NCBI GenBank assembly: GCA_905236065.1
Contig: CAJONZ010000043.1
Span: 1 to 41,786 of the forward strand
Direction of reading: 5' to 3'
DNA from: an uncultured Bacteroidaceae bacterium
GTDB lineage: Bacteria > Bacteroidota > Bacteroidia > Bacteroidales > Bacteroidaceae
Length of the DNA: 41,786 nucleotides
Below are positions 16,828 to 25,155 of this stretch, in pieces. A program made the translations under genes and the position numbers. Within the stretch, counting starts at the first letter, position 1. Each line of letters opens with the position of its first letter. Below the pieces are notes generated by a model. That model saw only the letters and a list, made by a program, of their open reading frames with translations. It searched no databases and was not told where the DNA came from.

Positions 16828-18312
16828 ATGAAAAACTTGAAATTGACAGCAGTGGCATTGTTGATGCTGTTTGCCTTGGCTTCGTGCCAAAAGAAAGCGT
16901 ATATCCAGACGATTCCGAAGGAGGCTTCGGTGGTGGTATCGGCCAACATTGCCAAGATAGCGACGGAGGCAGACTTGGAAAATTCCTCTCTCATGCAGAT
17001 GGTCAAAATGTATGTTGGCATGATTACAGCCGGCGAGGCAAAACAGCAGATTCAGTCGTATGTGGATAGTCCTGAGAAAATGGGTATTGACTTCACGGCT
17101 CCGTTGTATTTCTTCCGAGCAAATGATTTCGCCGGAGTAACGATGCGGGTGTCCGATGAGGGAGATGTGGAGGATTTTATTGACATGCTCTCCGCACAGG
17201 GAATGGCCAAGAAACAGGGCGAGACCAATGGCGTAAAGATGGTCATGCTGATGGATGATTTGGTGATATCCTACAACGACAACACCCTCTTGTTGCTGGG
17301 AAAATTGGGAGGAGGACAGGATCCCCGACGGGCTGCTGCCGAGTTGATGCAACAGGCGGAGGAGGAAAGTTTCGTGGCTACGGAAGGTTTTGAGAAGATG
17401 CAGGAGAAGGGAAAAGACGATCTTGTGGCCTACAGCAATGGGTCTGCCTTGTCGGGAACTAAGTTGGAAAGTGTGAAATCGTTCCTTCCGAAGGGTGTAC
17501 GTCCCGCTGATATTGAGATTGTTTCCGCTTATTCTTTTGAGGATGGAAAAGCCGTGCTGAGTGCGGAAATCAATGGAAAGTCGAAAGAGATTCAGAAATT
17601 GTTGAAGGAAGGAAACGAGAATTTCCACAAGATTGAGGGCCGCTACATCAACTCTCCGCAGGCTGATTTTGCGGTGTGGGCTTGTGCCGGTGTGAAAGGT
17701 CCCTGGTTGTTGGAACAGCTGAAACAGGATATCCATACAAAGCAGCTACTGCTGATGCTGGAGCGTGCCATTGACATTGAGCAGATTATCCGCAATGTTG
17801 ACGGCGATATGGCCATCACGCTGCCGAAGAGCATCTTGGGAGCCGACAGCATTCAGAACGTGGACTATATGCTAACTGCTCACGTCGAGAACACCGATTT
17901 CCTGAAAGACGTGGACTACTGGCAAAAGACAATGAAGGATTACGGCATGACGATGTCGAGGTCGAAAGGCAACGATTTCATTCTGAAAGCAGGCGACAAC
18001 ACACTGAATTGGGGAGTGGACGATGAGGATGTCTATTTCTCATCTACCAGGATGTTTGCGGCCAATGCCGTGTCTCAGCGTAGCGATTTGCTGACAGCGT
18101 ATGAGAATCAGATTAAGAAAAGCCAGATATTCTTGTATGTAAACCTGGATGTGCTTTTTGCCTCTTATAGAAACGCGAACACTCCCTATATTGACAAAGC
18201 CATTCGACAGATGAAATCGCTGATTATCAAATCGGAGTCTTCAAATGCCGTTGAATTGACCCTTGAGTTGAAGAACCCCTCTGTCAACTTTTTAAAAGCC
18301 CTTTTGCAATAA
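16828..18312 (+). CDS. DUF4836-family lipoprotein
   Basis: Started at the ATG at 16828 (a TTG four codons upstream is less likely), the product has 494 residues. A lipoprotein signal ends ALASCQKK, with the Cys at about residue 20. The next segment, YIQTIPKEASVVVSANI, is the hallmark I associate with DUF4836, a Bacteroidetes family of unknown role found in the envelope. The body alternates beta-strands and helices with repeated PLYFF/FAVWACAG-type strands. The next two genes form an ABC pair, so a role as an envelope partner of that transporter is possible but rests on context only. Confidence 0.8.
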   Translation: MKNLKLTAVALLMLFALASCQKKAYIQTIPKEASVVVSANIAKIATEADLENSSLMQMVKMYVGMITAGEAKQQIQSYVDSPEKMGIDFTAPLYFFRANDFAGVTMRVSDEGDVEDFIDMLSAQGMAKKQGETNGVKMVMLMDDLVISYNDNTLLLLGKLGGGQDPRRAAAELMQQAEEESFVATEGFEKMQEKGKDDLVAYSNGSALSGTKLESVKSFLPKGVRPADIEIVSAYSFEDGKAVLSAEINGKSKEIQKLLKEGNENFHKIEGRYINSPQADFAVWACAGVKGPWLLEQLKQDIHTKQLLLMLERAIDIEQIIRNVDGDMAITLPKSILGADSIQNVDYMLTAHVENTDFLKDVDYWQKTMKDYGMTMSRSKGNDFILKAGDNTLNWGVDDEDVYFSSTRMFAANAVSQRSDLLTAYENQIKKSQIFLYVNLDVLFASYRNANTPYIDKAIRQMKSLIIKSESSNAVELTLELKNPSVNFLKALLQ

Positions 18313-18328
18313 GTTTCTCCGCCTGAGT

Positions 18329-18973
18329 ATGGAAACAATACGACTGATGCACCTGCTTCCGAAAGTCTTTGCCAATCAGAGTGGTTTGGTGTCGGACATT
18401 TGGAATACAGACGTGGTGATTGAAAAGAACAAAACCTATCTTGTCGAGGCCAATTCCGGCACGGGAAAGTCGTCGCTTTGCAGTTTCATTTATGGCTACC
18501 GCAAAGATTATCTTGGCGATATCCTTTTCGACGACGAACATGCACAGCGCCTCACGGTTGCCCAGTGGGTGGAAATCCGAAAGCGCCACATCGCCCTCTT
18601 GTGGCAGGAATTGCGTCTTTTTCCCGAACTGACCGCCTTGGAAAATGTGCAGATAAAAAACAAACTGACAGGCTATCAGAAGAAAGAGCAAATAGAGGAG
18701 TGGTTTGAGATGTTGGGAATTGCCGACAAACAGGATGCACTCATCGGCAGGATGTCTTTTGGCCAGCAACAGCGTGTGGCACTCATCCGCACCCTTTGCC
18801 AACCCTTCGACTTCGTCTTCGTCGATGAACCCATCTCCCATCTTGACGACGCCAATTCCTCCATCATGGGGCAGATTCTTACAGCAGAGGCCGCCAAGCA
18901 AGGGGCAGGCATCATTTCTACTTCTATTGGTAAACACATAGACCTCGCATACGACCATATCTTCAGATTGTAA
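18329..18973 (+). CDS. ABC transporter ATP-binding protein with degenerate signature and H-loop
   Basis: This is a 214-residue ABC ATPase of the LolD/MacB/FtsE size class. Walker A is ANSGTGKSS (41-49), with Ala replacing the usual first Gly. The Q-loop is LLWQELRLFPELTALENV, the signature is MSFGQQQR (142-148) instead of LSGGQQQR, and Walker B is DFVFVDEP (E167 retained) with D-loop SHLDD. At the H-loop position the sequence reads GIISTSIGKHID, with Ser (about 199) where His is expected. ATP binding is likely; hydrolysis may be slow or unusual. The partner permease follows after 11 bases. Substrate is unknown; lipoprotein or envelope stress functions are possible by family. Confidence 0.85.
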   Translation: METIRLMHLLPKVFANQSGLVSDIWNTDVVIEKNKTYLVEANSGTGKSSLCSFIYGYRKDYLGDILFDDEHAQRLTVAQWVEIRKRHIALLWQELRLFPELTALENVQIKNKLTGYQKKEQIEEWFEMLGIADKQDALIGRMSFGQQQRVALIRTLCQPFDFVFVDEPISHLDDANSSIMGQILTAEAAKQGAGIISTSIGKHIDLAYDHIFRL

Positions 18974-18984
18974 ACTTATACATC

Positions 18985-20181
18985 ATGCTTCTCTGGAAAC
19001 TATTACGCCAACACATATCCATCCCCCAGTTTGCAGGATTTTTCTTTGCAAACCTTGTGGGCATGGTCATCATCATGCTGGGTGTTCAGTTCTACAACGA
19101 CACCCAGGCCGTCTATAATGGAGCCGACAGCTTCATGAAGGCCGACTACCTGATTGTCAACAAAAAGATTGGAGCCATGACAACCATCATGGGAACCTCC
19201 AACGCCTTCACCGAGACGGACATCGATGACTTCCGAACCCAACCCTTTGTTGAACGAATCGGCACATTCACACCAAGTGCTTTCGACGTCAGTGCCAGTT
19301 TTGACATCGAAGGCTTTGCCAACATCTCCACTGAGATGTTTTTTGAGTCCGTTCCCGATGACTTTGTCGATGTGGAAACAACGCAGTGGACTTACAATGA
19401 AGGTGATACTGAAATACCGATTATCTTGCCAAAAAACTATCTCGATCTCTACAACTTCGGCTATGCCCAGTCCCGCAACATGCCTAAGCTCTCCGAAGGC
19501 ATTGTCGGTGCCATCAAGCTGAAAATCCTCATCCGAGGTAACGGTCGGCACTCTCTTTACGAAGGCCGGATTGCAGGTTTTAGCAGTCGGCTCAACACCA
19601 TCCTCGTTCCCGAACGTTTCATGAAATGGGCAAACAATGAATATGCTGCCAACACTTCCAAGGCACCCACCCGGCTGATTTTGGAAGTCAACAACCCCAC
19701 CGATGACCGCATCGCAGCATATTTGCAACAAAACAACTACGAGACGGAGCAAGACAAACTTGATGCTTCCAAAACCACCTTTGTCCTTCGGCTTGTCGTC
19801 CTGATTGTGATGTCCGTCGGCCTCGTCATCAGCATCCTTGCCTTCTACATTTTGATGCTTTCCGTCTATCTGCTTGTGCAGAAAAACAGCACGAAGTTGG
19901 AGAATCTCTTGCTCATTGGCTACAGCCCCGCACGGGTTTCCTTGCCCTATCAAATGCTGACGATTGGCCTGAACATCCTTGTCTTCTTCATGGCCGTGGT
20001 CGTTCTGATGGTTGTCAGAGACCTTTACCTTGGTATGTTTCAGGATTTCTTCCCCTCCATGCAGACTCCTTCCATGTTCGCTTCCTTGGCCGTCGGCCTG
20101 TTCATTTTGCTGTTGGTTTCCATGTTGAATAGTATTGCCATTCGGAAAAAAGTAATGTCTATATGGAACAGGAAAGACTAA
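18985..20181 (+). CDS. FtsX/MacB/LolC-like ABC permease
   Basis: This is a 398-residue membrane protein with the MacB-type layout: one N-terminal membrane segment (about 16-36), a large extracytoplasmic domain (about 40-262), and three C-terminal segments (about 265-295, 322-346 and 363-386). A cytoplasmic loop LVQKNSTKLENLLLIGYSPARV precedes the third segment, the usual coupling-helix position of this superfamily. Proteins of this type act as mechanotransmitters or lipoprotein extractors rather than classical pores. It pairs with the preceding ATPase and its end overlaps the next gene by 19 bases, suggesting coupled translation. Confidence 0.85.
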   Translation: MLLWKLLRQHISIPQFAGFFFANLVGMVIIMLGVQFYNDTQAVYNGADSFMKADYLIVNKKIGAMTTIMGTSNAFTETDIDDFRTQPFVERIGTFTPSAFDVSASFDIEGFANISTEMFFESVPDDFVDVETTQWTYNEGDTEIPIILPKNYLDLYNFGYAQSRNMPKLSEGIVGAIKLKILIRGNGRHSLYEGRIAGFSSRLNTILVPERFMKWANNEYAANTSKAPTRLILEVNNPTDDRIAAYLQQNNYETEQDKLDASKTTFVLRLVVLIVMSVGLVISILAFYILMLSVYLLVQKNSTKLENLLLIGYSPARVSLPYQMLTIGLNILVFFMAVVVLMVVRDLYLGMFQDFFPSMQTPSMFASLAVGLFILLLVSMLNSIAIRKKVMSIWNRKD

Positions 20182-21635
20182 AGCAACTCTATCGCCAACT
20201 TCGTGGCACCTCACCGATTCGTGTCGAGCCTTTGCCCGGTGCTGGCAGCAATCGCCACTATTACCGTCTTTACGGCGAGGACGGCAAAACGCTCATCGGA
20301 GTCATTGGAACCAGTGCCGAGGAAAACAATGCCTTCATCCAGCTTTCTCGGCTGTTTACCGAACGTCATCTGCCCGTGCCACAGGTCTATAACTACACCG
20401 ACGACCAGATGGCCTATTTGCAGGACGACCTGGGCAGCCTTTCCCTTTTCGACTATATCCGGCAGGGTAGGGAGCGTGGTGGAAACTACGATGAGCAGGA
20501 AACGGCTATGTTGCGGCGCGTCATCTCCGACCTTCCGCGTTTTCAGTTTGAGGGTGGCAGCCCCAGTGTCTTCTCCCAATGCTATCCTCAGCAGCAGATG
20601 GACTTGACATCCGTCATGTTCGACCTTAACTATTTCAAATACTGTTTCCTAAAACTTCGGGGCATTGAGTTCAACGAATTTAAATTACAGGCCGACTTCG
20701 ACCGTCTTGCAGCAGACCTTCTTCAGGAGGATGCCGATACCTTCCTCTACCGGGACTTTCAGGCCCGCAACGTGATGCTGAAAGACGGCGTACCCTATTA
20801 CATAGATTATCAAGGCGGACGAAAAGGCCCCATCTATTACGACGTGGCCTCTTTCCTCTGGCAAGCCTCCGCAAACTACTCAGACGCACTTCGTACCGAC
20901 CTCCTCAACACTTACTGGGCAGCTCTCCAACCCTACCTCCTCCGTCCAGACAGCCCTTCCTGCTACAAAGGTCTTACACAGGAGAAATTTCTTTGTCGCT
21001 TGCGCCTATTTGTTCTTTTCCGACTGCTTCAAGTCTTGGGTGCCTACGGCTATCGTGGACTCTGGGAACGGAAAAAGCACTTCATTGACAGCATCCCCGC
21101 TGCCCTTGAAAATCTTCAGGCTGAATTGTCGTTGGGAACTTGTGACGCATACCCCAACCTCAAATCTGTCTGTCAAAAGCTGATACAGTCCACTCTCCCT
21201 TGCCAAAAATCAGGGGCCGGAGAGAGAAACCATTTAATTGTTCGCGTATTCTCCTTTTCCTATAAAAAAGGAATCCCCGAAGACACCTCCGGCAATGGTG
21301 GCGGTTACGTTTTTGACTGTCGCAGCAGCAACAACCCCGGACGCTATGCCGAGTACAAAAAGCTGACTGGTCTCGACCAGCCCGTCATAGATTTTCTGGA
21401 ACGAGACGGAGAAATTATTCAATTCCTCTCCCACATCTTTCCCCTCGTTGATTTTCACGTCCAGCGATGGCTTGACCGTGGATTCACCGACCTCCAAATT
21501 TCTTTTGGATGTACAGGCGGACAGCATCGTTCCGTCTATTCCGCCCAGCACGTTGCTGAGCATATTCATCAGAAATTTGGTGTCGAAGTCCATCTCTGTC
21601 ATCGTGAGCAGGGAATCCAGACCGTTTTAAAGTGA
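20163..21635 (+). CDS. Fusion of APH/AmgK-like sugar kinase and RapZ C-terminal domain
   Basis: This is a 490-residue two-domain protein. Residues 1 to about 330 are an aminoglycoside-phosphotransferase-fold kinase. A nucleotide-loop PGAGSNRHYYR is near 25; the catalytic motif YRDFQARN has D198 and N203, and the metal-site Asp is D215 in YIDYQGGR. The YRDxxxRN and IDYQ forms resemble AmgK, which phosphorylates MurNAc/GlcNAc at the anomeric position for cell-wall recycling. Residues about 356-488 match the RapZ C-terminal domain (SFSYKKGIPED, YVFDCRSSNNPGRY, LTGLDQPV and FGCTGGQHRSVY, 448-459), which in E. coli binds glucosamine-6-phosphate and the adaptor's RNA/protein partners. The N-terminal P-loop domain of RapZ is absent. 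The start overlaps the permease gene by 19 bases, and a GH25 lysozyme gene lies downstream. Confidence 0.85.
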   Translation: MEQERLKQLYRQLRGTSPIRVEPLPGAGSNRHYYRLYGEDGKTLIGVIGTSAEENNAFIQLSRLFTERHLPVPQVYNYTDDQMAYLQDDLGSLSLFDYIRQGRERGGNYDEQETAMLRRVISDLPRFQFEGGSPSVFSQCYPQQQMDLTSVMFDLNYFKYCFLKLRGIEFNEFKLQADFDRLAADLLQEDADTFLYRDFQARNVMLKDGVPYYIDYQGGRKGPIYYDVASFLWQASANYSDALRTDLLNTYWAALQPYLLRPDSPSCYKGLTQEKFLCRLRLFVLFRLLQVLGAYGYRGLWERKKHFIDSIPAALENLQAELSLGTCDAYPNLKSVCQKLIQSTLPCQKSGAGERNHLIVRVFSFSYKKGIPEDTSGNGGGYVFDCRSSNNPGRYAEYKKLTGLDQPVIDFLERDGEIIQFLSHIFPLVDFHVQRWLDRGFTDLQISFGCTGGQHRSVYSAQHVAEHIHQKFGVEVHLCHREQGIQTVLK

Positions 21636-21655
21636 GACCATTGTCTGCAAGAAAA

Positions 21656-21717
21656 GGTAATAAAACAATGAAATCATTAAAAAAGTTTAAAGCCTACGGA
21701 TTCATTGTTTTATTGCC
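21656..21717. repeat. 17-bp inverted repeat between the kinase-RapZ and GH25 genes
   Basis: The arms 21656-21672 and 21701-21717 match at 16 of 17 positions, with a 28-base spacer. No clean U-run follows on the plus strand. The right arm contains the -33 box of the GH25 promoter, so it could be a weak terminator for the upstream gene, an operator, or both. Confidence 0.65.
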
Positions 21718-21735
21718 GATAAAAAGCTAATTTTG
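21705..21735 (+). promoter_or_regulatory. Promoter of the GH25 gene
   Basis: TTGT (21705-21708), a 19-base spacer and TAATTTTG (21728-21735) fit the Bacteroidetes consensus. The leader of about 65 bases ends in an A/T-rich TTTAACTTTTAACTTT stretch before a TTG start. Confidence 0.65.
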
Positions 21736-21806
21736 CAAGCCGTTTTTTCATTTTCATCTCAAGAAATGCCAAACGGTACATGTGTTTAACTTTTAACTTT
21801 TGAATC

Positions 21807-22616
21807 TTGACTTTCCGCCTATTCATTCATATAATCCTGTGTTGCATCCTCTTCCATGCCACGCTGTTTGCCATGGCAATGGATAAAGAAAGAAAGACGA
21901 ACGAGGATGCAGACTATGGGTTGACCGTACCCGACCTTCAACCCACGAGACCACGTCCCGACCATCATAACAAACCGAAGGATCAACCTTTCTTATCGCC
22001 TGATGACAAGAAAGGTATTAGTGGCTTCGACATGAGCCACTATCAGGGACGAGTTGATTGGGATGCGCTAGCGACAGACCCTAATGCTGGTTTCCTCTAC
22101 CTGAAAGCCTCGGAGGGTTCTAACCTGAAGGACAACATGTACAACACTTATTACCGTGAGGCACGTCGGGTAGGGTTCAAGATAGGCAGCTACCATTTCT
22201 TCCGTCCCAACTGTCCTGCCCGTGAGCAGTTTGAGAATTTCCGTGCCGTCATCAAGGGGAAGCAGCAGGACTTGATACCCATCATCGACGTTGAAGTCGT
22301 CAGTCGAGGTGTCTCCATGTACCTGTTCTACGACCGCCTCAGCGAGTTGTTGCAACTGGTCGAAAAGGAGACGGGTCGCAAACCCCTCATTTACACGGGA
22401 AGGAAATTCTACGACAAACACTTCTCTGAGACTAAATTCCATGGAGCCTACAAATTTATGATAGCCTCCTACACCCTCGATGAGCCCGTCCTTGTCAACA
22501 ATGATGATTTCCTTATTTGGCAGTTCACGGGATACGGAAAGGCTAAGGGCATAAAGGGGCATATTGATATCAGCCGCTTCGTTCGGGGGCACACGCTGAA
22601 AGAGATTATGTTCTGA
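21807..22616 (+). CDS. GH25-family lysozyme (peptidoglycan muramidase)
   Basis: GH25 enzymes cut the MurNAc-beta-1,4-GlcNAc bond of peptidoglycan. In this 269-residue protein the catalytic domain spans about 70-265, with the hallmark GFDMSHYQGRVDW near 73, FLYLKASEGSN near 95, FKIGSYHFFRPN, the catalytic acidic pair in PIIDVEV near 155, and IWQFTGYG near 236. The start must be TTG at 21807, since a stop lies two codons upstream. That start gives a signal-like hydrophobic N-terminus (FIHIILCCILFHATLFA), followed by a Pro-rich linker. It is probably periplasmic, used in wall remodelling or against other bacteria. Confidence 0.9.
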   Translation: MTFRLFIHIILCCILFHATLFAMAMDKERKTNEDADYGLTVPDLQPTRPRPDHHNKPKDQPFLSPDDKKGISGFDMSHYQGRVDWDALATDPNAGFLYLKASEGSNLKDNMYNTYYREARRVGFKIGSYHFFRPNCPAREQFENFRAVIKGKQQDLIPIIDVEVVSRGVSMYLFYDRLSELLQLVEKETGRKPLIYTGRKFYDKHFSETKFHGAYKFMIASYTLDEPVLVNNDDFLIWQFTGYGKAKGIKGHIDISRFVRGHTLKEIMF

Positions 22617-22678
22617 TTTTTTCCCTTATTGGGAGATATCAGAATGTGCATTTATGTATAAATAGGTGTGTGTGCAGC

Positions 22679-22686
22679 TAATTTTG
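22679..22686 (+). promoter_or_regulatory. -7 box candidate for the esterase gene
   Basis: TAATTTTG matches TAnnTTTG and lies 58 bases before the esterase ATG. The -33 region (ATGTATAAAT) is not a good match. Confidence 0.45.
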
Positions 22687-22743
22687 CTGATGCGAAATGA
22701 ATCATTTTGCGAAACGAAGAATAAAACTAAAACCAAAAATGAT

Positions 22744-24672
22744 ATGAGAAGAATTTTTCTTTTTGCAGTCCTTATGGCTGCCTCGTTTTCCCTGCATGCT
22801 CAGGGAAACAATCAGTCAACCCGCAAGGCAGCTCAGTGGGTGGAGACGCTCCAGTCTCCCGAAGTCAGTGAAAACGGCGATGTCACATTCCGTTATGCAG
22901 CACCGCGTACAAGGGATGTGAAGTTGCAGTGTCAGGCAGCTCCCACTACTCCGATGACGTGGGACGAAACCGAAGGGCTTTGGAAAGTGACCATCCATCC
23001 CGCTGTGGCTGACATCTATCCCTACAACTTTGTTGTTGACGGAGTCAGCGTGAACGACCCAAACAACAAAGAGATTTTCCCAAATGAATTGTTTAAGGGG
23101 AGTTTGCTGACGATGCCCAATCCCGACATGCTTTACACGATACGTGACGTACCCCACGGCAAGGTTCAGTACTGCACCTACTATTCTACCGTGCTGAAGG
23201 AGTTCCGCACCGTGCTGGTCTATACTCCTGCCGGCTACGACGCAGACGTAAAGCGTCAATATCCTGTACTCTATCTCGTCAGTGGTACTACCGACACAGA
23301 GGAAACCTGGTACAAGGCGGGACGAACCAATTTCATCATGGACAACCTCATTGCCGACACCCGTGCCAACAAAATGATAGTCGTCATGCCTTACGGAAAC
23401 ATGAATACGGGTAATCCGCGTCCCTCTTCTCCCGAGGCTACAGCCTGCTACGAGATTTTCTCTCAGGAAATGCAGCAGTGCATCATGCCTTTTGTGGAAA
23501 AGAATTTCCGTACCCAAAACGATCGTGACCATCGTGCCATCGCAGGTTTCTCTCGTGGAGGTGGCGAGGCACTCTACACCGCATTTCGTCTTTCCGATCA
23601 GTTTGCATCCGTTTGTTCCTACAGCGCTTATCTGACCAACGAAGTGTATGAGCAGCAGTTTGCCCATTTGGTGAATAATCCAGCTGAGATGAACAAAAAA
23701 TATCGTTTCATCTGGTTCGGTGTGGGTGACAGCGATATCCTCATCGAGGGTGTTCGTCAGAACGAAGCGTTTTTCAAGGAAAAAGGTATCAACTTTGAAC
23801 AGTTCGACACCACGGGGGGGCATACATGGATGAATGCCCGTAAATTTTTGGGTATTACGGCACAGAAACTTTTCAAGATTCACAGCAAAACGGTCGAGGA
23901 AGGTGGAACGGGAGCCTATAAGGCCATCGTAACCGACGAGGAGACTCTGCCAGGCTTCACCGTCTATCGTCCGCAAGACATGACAGCCGCAGTGAAGGCA
24001 CAGGGCAAACTACCCATTTTGCTATTTGCCAATGGCGGTTGCATGAACGCCAGTGTGGCTTACGAGAACATGCTCAACGAAATTGCCTCTCAGGGCTATT
24101 TCGTCGTGGCCATCGGTGAGATTCAGCAGCGTCAGTTTGACCGTAACGAAGTCGGTACGCCCTCCGAAATGCTCGACGAGGCTTTGAACTGGGTGCTTTT
24201 GCAGGCTAAGACCAAGGGAATGAAATACTATGGACAGCTCGATGTGAAGAACATTGCGGCAGCAGGACATTCCTGCGGCGGTGCCCAAGTGCTCTATAAC
24301 TGTGGTAACAAGAACATCAAAACCTGTCTCATCTTAAATGCCGGAATGGGTTCCATGACCATGGCTGGAGCCAGTCCTGCTTCCTTGCTCAATTTACACC
24401 AGCCCATCCTCTATGTGACGGGTGGTCCCTCAGACGTGGCTTACAACAATGCCCGCATCGACTTTCAGTCCATCAGCAAAGTGCCTGTCTTCTTGGCCGA
24501 CCATCCTGCTTCGGGGCATGGTGGTACCTATGGCCATCCCCACGGTGGCCCATACGCCCAGCTCGTCCTCCGTTGGCTCGACTGGCAGCTGAAAAGTAAG
24601 AAAGCCAATGCCTCCATATTCATGAAGCCCGACTTGACCGACTTCCCAGGTTGGACGATTCAGAAGAAATAA
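22744..24672 (+). CDS. Secreted double-domain esterase (CE1-like plus second alpha/beta hydrolase)
   Basis: From the ATG at 22744 the product has 642 residues. The signal peptide ends ASFSLHAQG. Residues about 28-125 form an immunoglobulin-like early-set domain (VTFRYAAPRTRDVKLQ), as in Bacteroidetes feruloyl/acetyl-xylan esterases. Residues about 130-385 are a CE1/esterase D-type hydrolase with VLYLVSGTTDTEETW, VVMPYGN and the nucleophile in AGFSRGGGEA (S270). Residues about 395-640 are a second hydrolase with its own nucleophile in AAGHSCGGAQ (S510) and a His-rich end (HPASGHGGTYGHPHGG) that may supply the catalytic His. Removing acyl groups from plant polysaccharide is the likely role. No glycan-uptake (SusCD) genes are nearby. 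An upstream start at 22666 would bury the signal peptide and is rejected. Confidence 0.85.
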   Translation: MRRIFLFAVLMAASFSLHAQGNNQSTRKAAQWVETLQSPEVSENGDVTFRYAAPRTRDVKLQCQAAPTTPMTWDETEGLWKVTIHPAVADIYPYNFVVDGVSVNDPNNKEIFPNELFKGSLLTMPNPDMLYTIRDVPHGKVQYCTYYSTVLKEFRTVLVYTPAGYDADVKRQYPVLYLVSGTTDTEETWYKAGRTNFIMDNLIADTRANKMIVVMPYGNMNTGNPRPSSPEATACYEIFSQEMQQCIMPFVEKNFRTQNDRDHRAIAGFSRGGGEALYTAFRLSDQFASVCSYSAYLTNEVYEQQFAHLVNNPAEMNKKYRFIWFGVGDSDILIEGVRQNEAFFKEKGINFEQFDTTGGHTWMNARKFLGITAQKLFKIHSKTVEEGGTGAYKAIVTDEETLPGFTVYRPQDMTAAVKAQGKLPILLFANGGCMNASVAYENMLNEIASQGYFVVAIGEIQQRQFDRNEVGTPSEMLDEALNWVLLQAKTKGMKYYGQLDVKNIAAAGHSCGGAQVLYNCGNKNIKTCLILNAGMGSMTMAGASPASLLNLHQPILYVTGGPSDVAYNNARIDFQSISKVPVFLADHPASGHGGTYGHPHGGPYAQLVLRWLDWQLKSKKANASIFMKPDLTDFPGWTIQKK

Positions 24673-24683
24673 CTCCATAAGAC

Positions 24684-25133
24684 ATGAAACGTAATTCCTA
24701 CGCAGACCTCGGATTGGTCGTTGCCGTGGCAGTTTTTATCATCCTCTTGATTAAAAGCTCGATTTTTGGGCTTTCATGGTTCTCGTTGGTGTGCCTGGTG
24801 CTTACTGTGGCCTATTTTGCCATCTCCTATTTCAACAGTTCGCACAGCTCGGTGGTACGGCGGGCAACGACGGCCTATTTGCTCCTGATGCTCTTCTCTT
24901 TGGTGGGAGTCGTGCTTTTCGACAAGAATGCCCATCCCAAGATGCATGCTTTTGAGGGCGCCGCTGTGGATTCGGTAGTAGAGGAAGAATTTGTTATTGA
25001 AGACCGTGACATCCCTGTAGAGATTGTTCCGCAGGACACCCTGAACGTTGATTCGCTGGCAGAAGACACCCTGTCCTCAGATTTGCCTACAGAAACTCCG
25101 ACCTTGCCAGATACGGAGGATGAAATACTATAA
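24684..25133 (+). CDS. Small membrane protein with acidic tail (unknown)
   Basis: I do not recognise this 149-residue protein. It has three likely membrane segments (about 8-25, 28-50 and 63-82), separated by a short SSHSSVVRRATT loop, and then a strongly acidic Ser/Thr/Pro tail (about 95-149, e.g. EEEFVIEDRDIPVEIV, DTLNVDSLAEDTL). It sits 11 bases after the esterase gene and 22 bases before the COG0523 GTPase gene. A link to metal handling or to the envelope cannot be shown. Confidence 0.7.
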   Translation: MKRNSYADLGLVVAVAVFIILLIKSSIFGLSWFSLVCLVLTVAYFAISYFNSSHSSVVRRATTAYLLLMLFSLVGVVLFDKNAHPKMHAFEGAAVDSVVEEEFVIEDRDIPVEIVPQDTLNVDSLAEDTLSSDLPTETPTLPDTEDEIL

Positions 25134-25155
25134 TATAAATTGTACACATATTAAA

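Noticed and set aside
19003-20214. Long minus-strand ORF (403 codons) opposite the ABC permease
   Set aside because: Its product is rich in His, Asp and Gln without domain features; the plus-strand permease has clear membrane segments and gene context.
22816-23976. Minus-strand ORF (386 codons) opposite the esterase
   Set aside because: It is antisense to a gene with two intact active-site motifs and shows no family features.
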